DNA of 64,000 bases from Theropithecus gelada (lineage: Eukaryota > Chordata > Mammalia > Primates > Cercopithecidae): NCBI RefSeq assembly GCF_003255815.1, contig NC_037673.1, forward strand, positions 83,987,700 to 84,051,699, in the 5' to 3' direction. The notes under the pieces are model-generated. The model had not been told where the DNA came from, searched no databases, and saw only the letters and a list, made by a program, of their open reading frames with translations. How positions within the stretch are numbered: position 1 is the first letter of the stretch; the number at the start of each line of letters is the position of its first letter. Both the position numbers and the translations under genes were made by a program. This document shows positions 13,671 to 24,050 of the stretch, in pieces.

Positions 13671-14447
13671 TAATTGAGATTACCTTGCAGGTGGCTTCAT
13701 CTAAAGGATTAATCAATATTTCTAATTTGTTCATTTTAATTACAGGAAAACATTTTACACAGTGAGATTGTAAAAGGCAATGTAAAATGGAACTTTACTA
13801 ATCAAATCACATATTTAACATAAAGTAGACCTTACTGATTAAAAGAAGTTTGTGACAAAACACTTTTAAAATGTAAAAAACTGTTATTAATAATCATTAG
13901 CAGGTATGTTTGGTTTCCTAGAAATTTAAATATTCACAAATTAGTTTTTTTTTAAATACAGGGTCATGATTGATAATAATCAATACTGATAATATTCAAA
14001 TGTAATGATTTGATTAAGTTTGAGAGTGCAGCAAATACTTTATACTGTTTAGAGAATAAATGTTTACTGATCAGAAATAAATCTAATGTTTCTAGAATTT
14101 TTCATGATGACAAAAATTAACGTTTGTACAATACTTACCAGATTTTAAAAAATTGTTTCCAGATGCATTCTCTAAATTGGCCTTCATAACATTTTAAGAT
14201 ATGTAATGAATACAATTCCCATTTTCAAGATTAAAAAGCAAAATCAAAGAACTTCATGCATTCATCAATACATTTGATTCTCAACACTGAAGGGTAGTTC
14301 TTTCTTTTTTATTTTAGAGAAGAAACAATTGAAGTTGTCAGAGTTTGAATAACGTGTCCATAGTCTCTAAATTGAGGGTTTTTAAAAATGCTTCTTCCAA
14401 CATGTATCATGATACATACAAAGAGCACACACCATGACTGGGAATGA
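13671..14447. other. unique AT-rich DNA, possible weak MIR
   Basis: No gene. A stretch around 14120-14350 faintly resembles minus-strand MIR ('cattttcaagattaaaaag'), too diverged to call. Confidence 0.4.
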
Positions 14448-14690
14448 AAATATTTTTTATTGAGTGTCTACTTTACGTGTCAAGCTTTGTCAGTTATCCT
14501 AATGATAATCCTTTAAAGTCGTTTGATTTAGAATGAGACTCTTTAATTACACTTAATATATGGCAGGCATTGCGTTAGCAGATGGGAACAAAAGTTTGAA
14601 ATACTTTACAGATGACAAAACAGAGGACAATTAAATAAATTGTACAATCATACTACAATAAGCGGGAGACAGGATTTGAAACCAAGTCTT
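14448..14690 (-). repeat. MIR SINE, diverged
   Basis: In plus orientation it reads as the MIR reverse complement: 'attgagtgtctactttacg', 'ggcaggcattgcgttagca', 'tttacagatgacaaaacaga', then 'aggatttgaaacc', corresponding to the 3' tail, middle and tRNA-related head in order. There may be a partial internal duplication, because two 'aggcattg/caagcttt' sub-motifs occur. Confidence 0.55.
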
Positions 14691-15116
14691 TAAGTATACA
14701 AAGAAATAATTTGTACAAAATCCTCATTATAACTTTAATCACGGCCAAAAGAAAACATAAAATTCACATACCTTCCATAACTCCACTAAAAATTTTTGTG
14801 TAGGATTACAACTCTCACAAGTATACTTTCTATGATTTTTTTGGCATGAGACTGCTGTAAATCATGGGCCCTTGAAGTTTGATTCCCCACTAAATACCAT
14901 GTTGGGAAAGTAATAATTGGATTCTCTTTCCACCCTTGACTACACAAGACCAGCTACATATTCTGATGTTAAAAATTATTCTTTGTGGGCTAAACTTTTT
15001 CACATATAACTTCAGTTAGCTTATCATCCAAAGTTACAGTGGTTAATTATACCAGATTTTGTATTACTACATTAGATATCAAAACAAACATCATTGGGCA
15101 TGTATACTATATGTAT

Positions 15117-15312
15117 AAGTTACAAGCCTCCTTCAATAGCAGGAAGTTCACATTTACAGTTGCTAGTATTATTGTTATTCCAATACCAGTGTTATAATAA
15201 ACATTTGCATATCTAAAACCTAATATATTTCCATTGTTCAGGCATTAGTCAGAATAGGATTTCTTACCAACACTCACACAAACACGCACACCAAGTAGCA
15301 ACTAATCCAAGT
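15117..15312 (-). repeat. right arm of a 196-base inverted duplication
   Basis: Reverse-complement partner of 11617-11812. The 3304-base spacer (11813-15116) contains an L2-like and a MIR-like remnant. Both ends of the match are sharp: the left boundary reads 'tataagttacaag' and the right 'atccaagtatat'. The sequence does not show which arm is the original. A low mutation count means the copying or a later gene-conversion event is young relative to the MIR/L2 in the spacer. Confidence 0.93.
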
Positions 15313-16179
15313 ATATAAAATCTTTGAGTTACAGGACACAATCTATAAAGGAGAAAACACTTCTTTATTAACTATGCCAAATTTCTTGTCATGCAGTTTA
15401 AATATGAGAAGGTCAGATTATGTGGGGTGCCTCTGTCTCCAGTAAAATATATTTTATTGTAGCAATTCCGATGACTGGATCACATTGTATACATAGCTCG
15501 TAAGTAACCAAAAAATATTTGTGTTTATGTGAAAAGAAGTAATGCATACAAAACAGAAAAAAAATCGGCTTATAAGCCAGATTTTCTCAAAAACTTGATG
15601 CATCATCTTAAGCAAGAAAAATCTCTAAGCCTTTTTTATATGATAAAAATGGTGTTAAACTCTACCCATATATAAATGCATGGTGTCCACCTTAAAAAGA
15701 AACGTTAATACTAAGAAATGCACAATTCCTCTTTAGAAAGAGCATCATGTAACAATTTGGCTTACTTAGCCTTCTAGACAAGTCAGACACAGTTGAGCAG
15801 CTGAAGGAGCAGAGTAGAGACTGAGGCAGGAAATGTTCTTTCTAAATTTTCCCATATCTTATTAAAGGGCCATGGGCAAATTAGGTTTTTCTCTGTCCAG
15901 GTTTGCCTTTCTGTGACATCAGGGAGCTATCTCAAAATTCTTTTTCTAATTCTCAGAAACCTAGGAAAATGAAGTCCCTTGAAAAACTCCAAGTAAGTCT
16001 AATCAGTAATTTTATTGTATGCCTTCCCCTCCCTGCCCTACTTTCCCACTTCCCTAAGGCATTTTCTGGGATCACCTACCAAATCAACTGCTTAAACATG
16101 AATCTCTGTTTCAGGGTCTATTTCTAAGGGAACCCAAATTATCCAGTGCCAGTTATATAAGAACTGATGATGGGCTACG
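15313..16179. other. unique DNA
   Basis: No gene or interspersed repeat recognised. A 74-codon frame (15903-16127) shows no identifiable feature. Confidence 0.5.
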
Positions 16180-16958
16180 TTATGGGTTGATTTATGTCCC
16201 CCTCTCTGGCCCCAAAATATATTGAAGTCCTAACCCTACCGTCATCCCCAATACCTCAAAGTGTGACCTTATTTGGAAACAGAGGTGTTGCAGATGTCAT
16301 TACTTAAGGTAAAGTCATTGGAGTGGGCATTAATCCAATATGACTGGTGTCCTTATAAGAAGAACACAGAGAAGGGACATGGAGTGAGAGACACAGAAAG
16401 AAGGCCATGCGTTGACAGAGGCAGAGCTTGGCATATTGTACCTGCAAGCTGAGGAATGCCAAGGAATGGAAAACCACTGCCAGAAGCTAGGAAAAGACCA
16501 GGAAGGAGTTTATCTGGATGCTCAGAAGGATCACAGCCCTGCTGACACCTTGATTTCAGACTTGGAGGCACCAGAGCTATGAAAGAATAAATTGCGGTTG
16601 TTTTGCTTTTGTTTTGAGACAGGGTCTCACTCCAGTTGTCCAGGCTGGAGTGCAGTGGCACAATCTCGGTTCACTGCAGCTTCAATCTCCCAGGCTCAGG
16701 TGATCCTCCTGCCTCAACCTCCCAAGTAGCTACAGGCATTTGCCATCATGCCCAGCTAATTTTTGTATTTTTTGGTAGAGATAGGGTTTCCCTATGTTGC
16801 CCAGGCTGGTCTTGATCTCCTGAGTTCAAGCGATCAGTCCACCTCGGCCTCCAAACTGCTCAGATTACAGGTGTGAGAGTGGTGCCCTGCAAAATTTATG
16901 TTTTAAGCAATCTACTTTGTGGTACTTTGTTACAGCAGCCCTAGGAAACTAACATAGG
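16180..16958 (+). mobile_element. MLT1-type (ERVL-MaLR) solo LTR, split by Alu
   Basis: Plus-strand LTR with the MaLR phrases 'tatgggttgatttatgtccc', 'gtgaccttatttggaaacag', 'aatccaatatgactggtgtc', 'ctgctgacaccttgatttca', the polyadenylation hexamer AATAAA (16586-16591) and the terminal 'tttgttacagcagccctag' followed by 'gaaactaacata'. The Alu at 16602-16890 sits just after the AATAAA. Removing it leaves about 490 bases of LTR. No internal retroviral sequence adjoins it, so this is a solo LTR. The exact MLT1 subtype is not determined. Confidence 0.85.
16602..16890 (-). mobile_element. Alu SINE inserted in the MLT1-type LTR
   Basis: Reverse-complement Alu dimer: T-rich start, 'gagacagggtctcactccag', 'ctggagtgcagtggcacaat', the mid-element 'ttttgtattttttggtagag', then 'gcctccaaactgctcagatt'. 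Substitutions are scattered, compatible with an old (AluJ-like) copy. Degenerate target-site duplications of about 15 bases (16589-16604 and 16891-16904) flank it. The nesting shows the LTR is older. Confidence 0.93.
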
Positions 16959-17185
16959 TTGCAGTACCTATTTCAGGTGTTTTTCAAAGGCTGTATCATA
17001 TCAACTGCTTATTTTCTCAATCAAAGGCTCCTTCCTCTTATCTCCGGGGAACCCCAGATTCCTTTGACTTTAATGTTTACTTCAATTTCTTCTTTTGTTT
17101 GGTGACATATTCATCACTATTCTCTGATTTGCTAACCTTGATTTCCCATTTAATTTTTACCTCTGCACTATACTTTGAATCAGGA

Positions 17186-17372
17186 CAGCAGTTATCAAAC
17201 AATAGTATGTATCAGAATTGCCTGGAAGTCTAGTAGAAATAGATTGTTGGATCTCCACCCCCAGAGTTTCTGATTCAGTAGGTCTATGTACATCCAAGAA
17301 TTTGCATTTCTATCAAGTTCAGATTCCCAGATGCTGCTGATGCTGGTGGTCTGGGACCATACTTCAGGAATC
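17186..17372 (+). mobile_element. MER5A (hAT-Charlie non-autonomous DNA transposon)
   Basis: Follows the MER5A consensus from end to end: 'cagcagttatcaaac', 'tatcagaattgcctggaag', 'cacccccagagtttctgatt', 'cagtaggtctatg', 'aatttgcatttctatcaag', 'gatgctgctgatgctggtgg', 'ctgggaccatacttcagg'. About 187 bases, close to full length. The terminal inverted repeats are eroded. Confidence 0.9.
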
Positions 17373-17640
17373 AGATTTAGGGAGTTGTCAGAACTTCCTG
17401 CTCTAAATCACCATCTCTGACTCAGCCCGACTCCTTAACACAGTGATATCTTCTTCCACTCCCATTTTCCAAAATCAGTGGAGGATGAGTTCCAACAATA
17501 ATACTGAATTCATATTCTTTTAAAATTAGCAGCACATAAGAGCTCATGGCTTTATGGTGCCAGAGGTTACCAGGAGCTCTGGATACATCCCATAGCCCTA
17601 ATAAACATCTTAAACACTGCTACCCGATTCATATTTCCTT

Positions 17641-17892
17641 TTTGTGTGTATAAACTCATGGGGTACAAGTGCAATTTTGTTACATGCATAGATTGCATAG
17701 TGGTGAAGTCAGGGTTTTTTGGGTACCCATCACCCAATTGATGTTCATTATACGCATTAAGTAATTTCTCATCACCACCCCCTCCCTGATGCAAGTCTCC
17801 ACTGTCTATCATTCCACACTCTATGCCCATGTGTACACATTATTTAGCTCCTCTTGATATGTGAGAATATGCGGTATTTGTCTTTCTATGCC
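17641..17892 (-). mobile_element. L1 3'-UTR fragment (primate L1PB/L1MA-like)
   Basis: In plus orientation it reads as L1 3' UTR reverse complement: 'ctcatggggtacaagtgcaa', 'tttgttacatgcatag', 'gggtacccatcacccaa', 'tttagctcctcttgatatgt', 'gagaatatgcggtatttg'. It stops abruptly at an Alu fragment. The 87-codon minus-strand frame at 17567-17830 is L1 3'-end sequence, not a gene. Confidence 0.8.
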
Positions 17893-17982
17893 AGTATTTC
17901 TTGAACTCCTTGCCTCAAGCGATCCTCCTGCCTCTACCTCCCAAAGTGTGAGGATTACAGGCATGAACCACAATGCCTGGCC
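17893..17982 (-). mobile_element. Alu fragment (head half-monomer)
   Basis: About 90 bases of reverse-complement Alu 5' portion: 'cttgaactccttgcctcaag', 'cgatcctcctgcctctacct', 'ggattacaggcatgaaccac', 'aatgcctggcc'. There is no T-tract, so this is a truncated or deleted copy, possibly a free left monomer, directly abutting the L1 tail. Confidence 0.88.
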
Positions 17983-18044
17983 CAGACTCATATTTCTAAA
18001 GCAAAAACATGATTAGGAAATTTATCTGCCTAATTATTTTTTTT

Positions 18045-18160
18045 TAAGATCAAAATTCAAACTCCTTGGCATGATCTTTGCAATGTGTGGTAATCCCACT
18101 GGCCTAATTCTCCAACCTTGTCTCCCATTTCTGGCCTATGGTGGAAAGAGTATACACAGA
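18045..18160 (+). mobile_element. L2 LINE, 5' piece of a split copy
   Basis: Matches the L2 phrase order 'aaattcaaactccttggcat', 'gcctaattctccaacctt', 'gtctcccatttctggcc'. The copy resumes near 18585 in the same orientation after a MIR and an unassigned element. Confidence 0.65.
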
Positions 18161-18164
18161 GAAA

Positions 18165-18400
18165 CAATATTTATTGAGCACGTACTAGAGGCCGGTATTG
18201 TCTCAGTTATATTATTTCTGTGATCTCATTTTGTCATCACACAAATCTACAAGTAAGAAATATTGATTTTAAGCAATTCATTTTGATTTAAAGGAGGACA
18301 TTGAGACATAATCAGCTACAAAGATGACTGAACACAGACACTGCCTCTGATCATCCACACCTGGATTCAAACTCAAGTCTAAGTAATTCCAACACCCTTT
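18165..18400 (-). mobile_element. MIR SINE nested in L2
   Basis: Reverse-complement MIR: 'aatatttattgagcacgtac', 'tctgtgatctcattttgtca', 'gaggacattgagacata', and 'ggattcaaactcaagtctaa' at the tRNA-related end. It lies between two same-strand L2 pieces, so it is likely an insertion into that L2. Confidence 0.75.
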
Positions 18401-18584
18401 CCATCCTGTGGTCTCCTTACTTGGAATGACCAAATATCCTGGTTTACCTGGGACAGTTCCTTCTTATTCTTATTGTCCCAAAATAGTCAGGAAAAGCACC
18501 CCTTTCACTCTCAAAAGTATCATTCTGATTTTATTGGTGAAGTGCATGGTCACTCTGCCTATACTGCAAATCTACCATGCTGTC
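18401..18584. repeat. unassigned repeat-like segment inside the split L2
   Basis: Contains 'aatgaccaaatatcctggtt' followed by 'tacctgggacagttcc', a phrase I associate with a dispersed mammalian repeat carrying GTCCCGGTTTGCCCGGGAC-like sequence, but I cannot name the family. It may be a further insertion or diverged L2 body. Confidence 0.35.
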
Positions 18585-18985
18585 ACATGTTTCAGGAACG
18601 CAATATACTTGTTAATGATTCCATTTCTTTCCCAGTGCTGTTTCTTCTGCCTAGAGTGTTATTCCTTTCCCTTTGTCTCCTGAGAAAAATATGTCCCGCT
18701 ATCAGGACTCATCTTCTTCATTGTCTCTGGGAATTCTCCCCATTCCTCTAACTTCACACAGGAGGTCAATACCCTTCTCTGTGCTCCCCATACCCCCATG
18801 TTACTGCTCTTCTTTTACATATTTTTGAATACTTGGCTGTCCTCTCTGTCAGCCTGTGAATTCCTTAAGGTTTGTACTGTACCTTAATTATCTGTATATC
18901 CACAGTGCCAATAGTTTTGCATGGCTCAGAGAAAATCTTAAATATGTGTTGAATAATGGGATAAATGAAATAATAAATTTGAAAG
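18585..18985 (+). mobile_element. L2 LINE 3' end
   Basis: L2 consensus order: 'cttctgcctagagtgttatt', 'gtgaattccttaaggtttgt', 'tatctgtatatccacagtgc', then a 'tgtgttgaataatgggataa' tail. The 91-92-codon frames at 18408-18751 and the 66-codon frame at 18856 are fragments of this L2 region and not independent genes. Confidence 0.75.
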
Positions 18986-19269
18986 ATCTAGCTGTTTGCA
19001 ACAATTACTATAAAAAGTGGAAGCAGTCTCTTCTAAAAGGAGTGAGCCTATTCTAGCTGGATCTGATTTACTGTACCGGGAGGCTGCTTAAGTTCTGAAC
19101 AGTTATTCAGAGAGCTTCGGACCCTGTATCAGCACTCATACCCAGGCCATCCTGTTTTATGGAGTGGTTCTCCTATTTGGGGTCTGAGATGTTGTTACCA
19201 GTTTTCTGGACTGCTCTCTACTTCTTTAATGTGCCTCATGCTCATTTAAATATTTTCCCATATTTGCTT

Positions 19270-19490
19270 AGGCCTGTGGTTAAGAGTCAAACTGCCTGGG
19301 TTTGAATTTGTGCTCCACTATCTCTTAGATGGGTGACTATGTGAAAACCTCTTAAGTTTCCTAAGCCACAGTTTCTCCATTAAAAAATTAGTAAAATTGA
19401 CTGTGCCTCATTTAATTAAGTTTTCAAAGGTACTTAACATAGTAGCTGGAACTTAGTAAGAACCCATAAATATTAGTTATGATTTTTATT
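19270..19490 (+). mobile_element. MIR SINE
   Basis: Plus-strand MIR: 'gtggttaagagtcaaactgc', 'ctgggtttgaatttgtgctc', 'gggtgactatgtgaaaacct', 'ctaagccacagtttctccat', 'cttaacatagtagctggaac', 'ataaatattagttatg'. Nearly full length, moderately diverged. Confidence 0.85.
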
Positions 19491-19774
19491 AATAGTATTA
19501 TTATTCCTTCATTATGCCTAAGCTTTCCTACCAGACTGAAAACTTTGTTTCCTCCAATGATCTATTTTTGTCCATCAGGCCTCATTAATTTTGGATATCT
19601 CAATATATGTTGTATTCCCTGAATAAGTCCAACAGACTGTGAATGACTCTAGATATTCCACCACTTCTCTGGGCTCCTACCATCTCCTTGGCTAGCACTA
19701 ATGCTATTCCATAGAAGCTTTTTAAGTCAACCTCTGTTTAACTGACTCATCAGATTAACTGACTGTCTTTGTAT
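19491..19774. other. unassigned sequence
   Basis: Nothing recognised. Confidence 0.4.
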
Positions 19775-20245
19775 GGTTGCTCTAGAAGACAGAGCCTGAG
19801 GCAGGGATTAAAGTGATGACTCTAGGGACATATAAGCCCAGGGTAATAAAGATGAAGAGAAAGAGAGAAGTGAGGCAATAAAAGACATGGAGTAATGCAA
19901 ATCATTATCATGATGGTCGCCACTTCACTCGGAGTTCAAAAGAGATGACAACAGTACACAAGGCAGACTTTACTCAGCACAAAGGGACGTCTTCCTAAAA
20001 AGGTTATAAGGAGAAGCTTACCTTGTTGCTGTCCCTGGAATGAAGAAACGAGAGATTCACCTGCAAGACGCCTCCCATCTCTCATTTCCTATTGGTCATG
20101 ATTCATCATACAAGGAGACATCTTCTAGCACTGTCAATGGACTGATAGGCCCCCTGGTAACCACTCAGGAGGCCAAATCCCATGCTTGCAACATGGCATT
20201 TTATTCATATCTAAAGTGGAAGGGTGATTTGTTACAAGTAAATAC
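19775..20245 (-). repeat. possible old ERVL-type LTR, family unassigned
   Basis: The start 'gttgctctagaagacagagc' plus 'ctgaggcagggattaaagtg' resembles the reverse-complement 3' ends of ERVL-class LTRs, and 'ccatctctcatttcctattg' followed by 'gtcatgattcatc' is LTR-promoter-like in the opposite sense. I cannot name a family. The 70-codon frame at 20040-20252 falls inside it. Confidence 0.35.
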
Positions 20246-20954
20246 CACCTGAGAAACAGAAGAAGAAATGTCAACTAGGCGATCTGAGAAGATACACATG
20301 ATTTGTGTCCAATATACTGATTCTCTGGGCCTTTTGTAAAAGTCTCAAAACTCATGACAAGTAGGCTATTCTCTAGAATTCTCTAGTCTTGTGTTTTAAC
20401 TTGATGAATTACATGCTTGTAAGAATCACCTATGTTTGTTCTTAAATTGTTTCCGCCATTTGTGCTTGTTATTTGAATTATACAATTATTTAATTAAATA
20501 CCACACGCTAGTAAAATATGAGTGTGAAAAGAATGAAAGGTGTTTGTATGGAAATGAAAGAGTATTTTCAAAAGTCTCAATAAAGGTAAGTCTCTTGAAA
20601 AAGGTTTGCTAAGAGAGATGAAAGTGAAATGTTTGCAAAGGGCAATGTTAAGAAGCCAGAAGAGTCTGAACTAATATTGTTTCACCCATGCCTTTGCATT
20701 CTTCCTGCATAGAAAAATCCTGCATAAAGCATTATCTATTTGGTATTGCACAAAAGACAATATGGAAATACAGTCAGCATACTCATCATTGAAGAAAAGT
20801 CCTGGCTAACAAAAAAAAAAATTGGTCATTTTGTATACATTTTTTTATTAAAAATTAAAAAGAACTTTTAATTAAAATTAAAATTAAAAAGAACATTTAA
20901 TTATTATTTAAGATTCCTTGCTTTAACCAGCTCTTTTGATTTACCAGCTATAAA
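20246..20954. other. unique DNA with AT-only tandem tract
   Basis: No gene. At 20846-20900 an AATTAAAA-rich segment holds two copies of 'aaaattaaaaagaac', joined by TTAATTAAAATT. Confidence 0.6.
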
Positions 20955-21300
20955 AGCATGGCTTGATTATGCTGTGGTAGCAAACAACCCCCAAATCTCA
21001 GTGAATGATATGACAAATCTTTATTACTTGCTCACTTTAAATCTGGAGGCTTTGTAACCTATCCTCCATGTGTAGCATCTGAAGCACTTACTATATGAAG
21101 CATGTGCCATCCTGGGTCAATATGGAAAGGAAAGAGAAAACATGAAGAATCCCATGTAGGCACGTTAATGCCCCCTAAGATTGATGTACTTCACTTCTGC
21201 ACATTACCCAAAGCAAGCCACATGACTACCCCTAAATTCAAGGAGGTGGAGAAGCATAATCCTCCCAGGTGCCAGAAAAGGAGAAGAGCTGGAAAAACCA
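20955..21300 (-). mobile_element. MLT1-like (MaLR) LTR, diverged and 5'-truncated
   Basis: In plus orientation: 'gtagcaaacaacccccaaat', 'ctcagtgaatgatatgacaa', 'tcttgctc'-like sequence ('attacttgctcactttaaat'), 'cacttctgcacattacccaa', 'agcaagccacatgactaccc', 'gagaagcataatcctcccag'. This is the reverse of the older MLT1 group 3' half. The terminal 'tgtggt...' end is not visible. The 95-codon frame at 21102-21389 lies mostly within it and is not a gene. Confidence 0.6.
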
Positions 21301-22089
21301 GGGAGCAGCAGTGGTGTTCACCACACCAACCTACTGTGCCAGGCATATGGAGTACGAGGGCTTCTACTCAATCAAGTGAAGGAGGCTGAGGCAGAGAAAT
21401 ACACTGTTTTTTCTTTAAATAATTAAAAATAAATATTTAAAATTGGTAACTTAGTGGCTATATTTTCAAGGCTATTCTTTATTTCCGGGAGCTTGTAACC
21501 AATTAATTTAGTACTATATATACCCTATCTCAGGTCCAGCTTCTTTGACCTGAGTCTACTTACAATAAACAACAGCTTCAGTCCAACAACTAGGTCATGG
21601 AGAAAGCCGGGGAGTAAGAAGGAGGTGTCCCTCTCTTGGCTGTTGTATTTTCAAAAGAACGCTTTGGTTAACTGATAGATGGCTTCTTTATTAGAAGCAG
21701 TAATACCTCTAAGTTATTACTTTGCCTTCAGAAAGAGTAACAAATTGTGCCTATATTTAATTTTTTTTAATTTCCATGAAAAATTGGTGTAATTTTCAAT
21801 CTACTTACGCTATGTTGTGAGTCATTAGTGGTAAATTAAATAAACCAACTTATATTATAATCAAGTTATACTATAATATAAAAATGTCAAGCTGGGAGGT
21901 GTAGAGATCAAGTCTATTTACGGTGCTAAAGAAAATCCAGCTGCTTTTTCCTTTTCCATTAGTCTAAGCAGCAGCCAAGTGTGATGGATTTTGGAGGGAT
22001 AGGAAGAGAGACTGTGTGGGTCGAAATAGCTTCTCGGGTGATTCTGATTGGCCCCTGTCTAGCTAAGGGCCTGGCAGTAGGTGGAAAAG
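21301..22089. other. unassigned, mainly unique DNA
   Basis: No gene or repeat recognised. Confidence 0.45.
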
Positions 22090-22262
22090 TCACAGCACTT
22101 GGGAGAACATTGGCTTGACTACTTACTATTTCTTAACCTGGAGCAAATTGCCTTCAGTCTTAGCCTCAGTTTCTTCATCCAATAAGCCTTTTATCTCATA
22201 GTGTTATTTTAAAGATTAAATAAGATAATAACTATAAAGAGCCTTAATGCTGTGCTTAAAAA
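22090..22262 (+). mobile_element. MIR SINE fragment
   Basis: Reads 'ggcttgactacttactattt', 'cttagcctcagtttcttcat', 'ctcatagtgttattttaaag', 'attaaataagataataacta', 'gagccttaatgctgtgctta', in MIR order; the tRNA-related head is missing. Confidence 0.75.
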
Positions 22263-23433
22263 CTAGTTTGAAACATTTTAATGAATTCGGGGCAACAAGG
22301 GCTTAGTTACCACCAAAATCTTCAAAAAAAAATCCACAATTAAATCCAACATTTAAAATAACAAGAACAAAACACTTACTGTGTGTTTAGAATTTAGACT
22401 CATGTGTCTACTACTTAATTTCTACTGCCTGAAATTTTTTTATCCTTTGTGCGTATTGTGCTCAAAATTAGAGAAAAGTAGTTTACAAACTGTGCATCAC
22501 TACCCATTCGTGGGGAATGAAGGAAATGTGTAGGTTGTAACCAGCATTTTTAAATGAAATAAATAGAATAGAAAGAATCAGAACACATCACATGGTTTCT
22601 TAGTAAGAATTGTGTGCATTGTGATAAATGGGTCATGATTTAAATGTGTTTCCTATTGTACTTAAAATTTAAAAATAATAATAATAAACAAGTCCAAATG
22701 AAATCTGGTACATATTTCTATCAAATAAATCTGATTTTATTTCACTACCTTTTTAATGTAGAATAATGAAATATAAAATGTTTTAGCCATCCACCCAGCC
22801 AAGTTTTTCTTTAGTAATTCCTGTATTATTATGTATCCTTTAGAGTGACTTTTACACAGCTAGTATGTCAAGAAAAGCAAATGTACATGATATTGGACAA
22901 GAAGTGATTACACAGTACGCCCAAGTTACCATTGCTTAGAGGAGATTTAAAGGTGTTGCATAGGCACTGCCAAGGCACCAAGGAGATGGTGGATCCAATT
23001 AGATTTACACTCTTCACAGGAGAGACTTGTCCCACTTAGGTGGCTTTAAAATGTCTTTCTATGTCATGTAAAGAACAGAATGCAACACCAGAGGAGAGAA
23101 AACATCTTGTCCTAGAGACCAGAGGCACAGAGACCCTCTGAGCAGCAAAGTGAGTCTTGAAGCAGTAAAGCCTCGCTGGTTGTGGCTGACCATCTGGGAC
23201 GAGGTCACCAACCCAGGATCCACAGATTGGGCCAGCATAGAGACATTTCTCTGAAAGACATGACAGCAGAGACTGATCACCGCGTGCATTGTATAAACTT
23301 TGTAGATCATTGTCCCTGATTGTTCAGAGTCAATCATCTTTAGTTTTCATTCCAGCCTTTAGTCATTCTCAAGAAATCAAGAAAATGTCATTTTTGTAAT
23401 ATTCTGAGTTCAAGAATCTCCCCACACATGGGG

Positions 23434-23461
23434 AGCCATGTCTTCCAGAGTATGGGAAAAG
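23434..23461 (+). repeat. left arm of a 28-base perfect inverted repeat
   Basis: Begins agccatgtcttcc and ends gtatgggaaaag; exactly reverse-complementary to 25641-25668. Allowing a six-base gap, the match extends upstream by another ATGGGG. Family unknown. Confidence 0.95.
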
Positions 23462-24026
23462 TATGGGGGATTTAATTTACCAATTAAATCAGAATTTTGC
23501 TGCCCTGTGTGGACTAAACCAGGTAAGCAGCCTCTTCTCCAATCCTGCTTCAGTGAGGCTTATGTCTGCATGGGTGTGCTACTCATTGAACACAAATATA
23601 AAGGTACCCACCAGACAAGGAGTTTTTCTGGTTCATCATTACACTGCAGGTTGCCATGAAGGAGTCACAGGCTGTGGCTTCCATGAAGCTCGTGACAAAT
23701 TTAATACCCTATTACTTGTGTTGTCTGCACTAGCACTTCATTTGGTGACATCACTGGGTACAACTAAAGTTGAAATTTGTGTGACATTTTTGCAGGTGTT
23801 GCTTTTCACCAAAAATGTTATTTTACATAGTTTAGCCACAGTGCAGTGCTTTAAGTCTAGAACTAAACCTCAGGAAATCTAATGAGGTTGAAAAGAAAAG
23901 TGAAAGTTAACGGCTGCAGCTTTAACAAAGGCTCATCCTCCCTCAGGCTCTAAAGAGTCAGTAACTGAGTTCCGTAACTGAAAATTAAATTAGAAGAAAT
24001 GCCACCTCTGCAGCTACAGCTACCTT

Positions 24027-24050
24027 TAGCATTAACAGTAGCATTAACAG
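24027..24050 (+). repeat. two-copy 12-base tandem duplication
   Basis: TAGCATTAACAG repeated twice perfectly head to tail. Confidence 0.95.
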
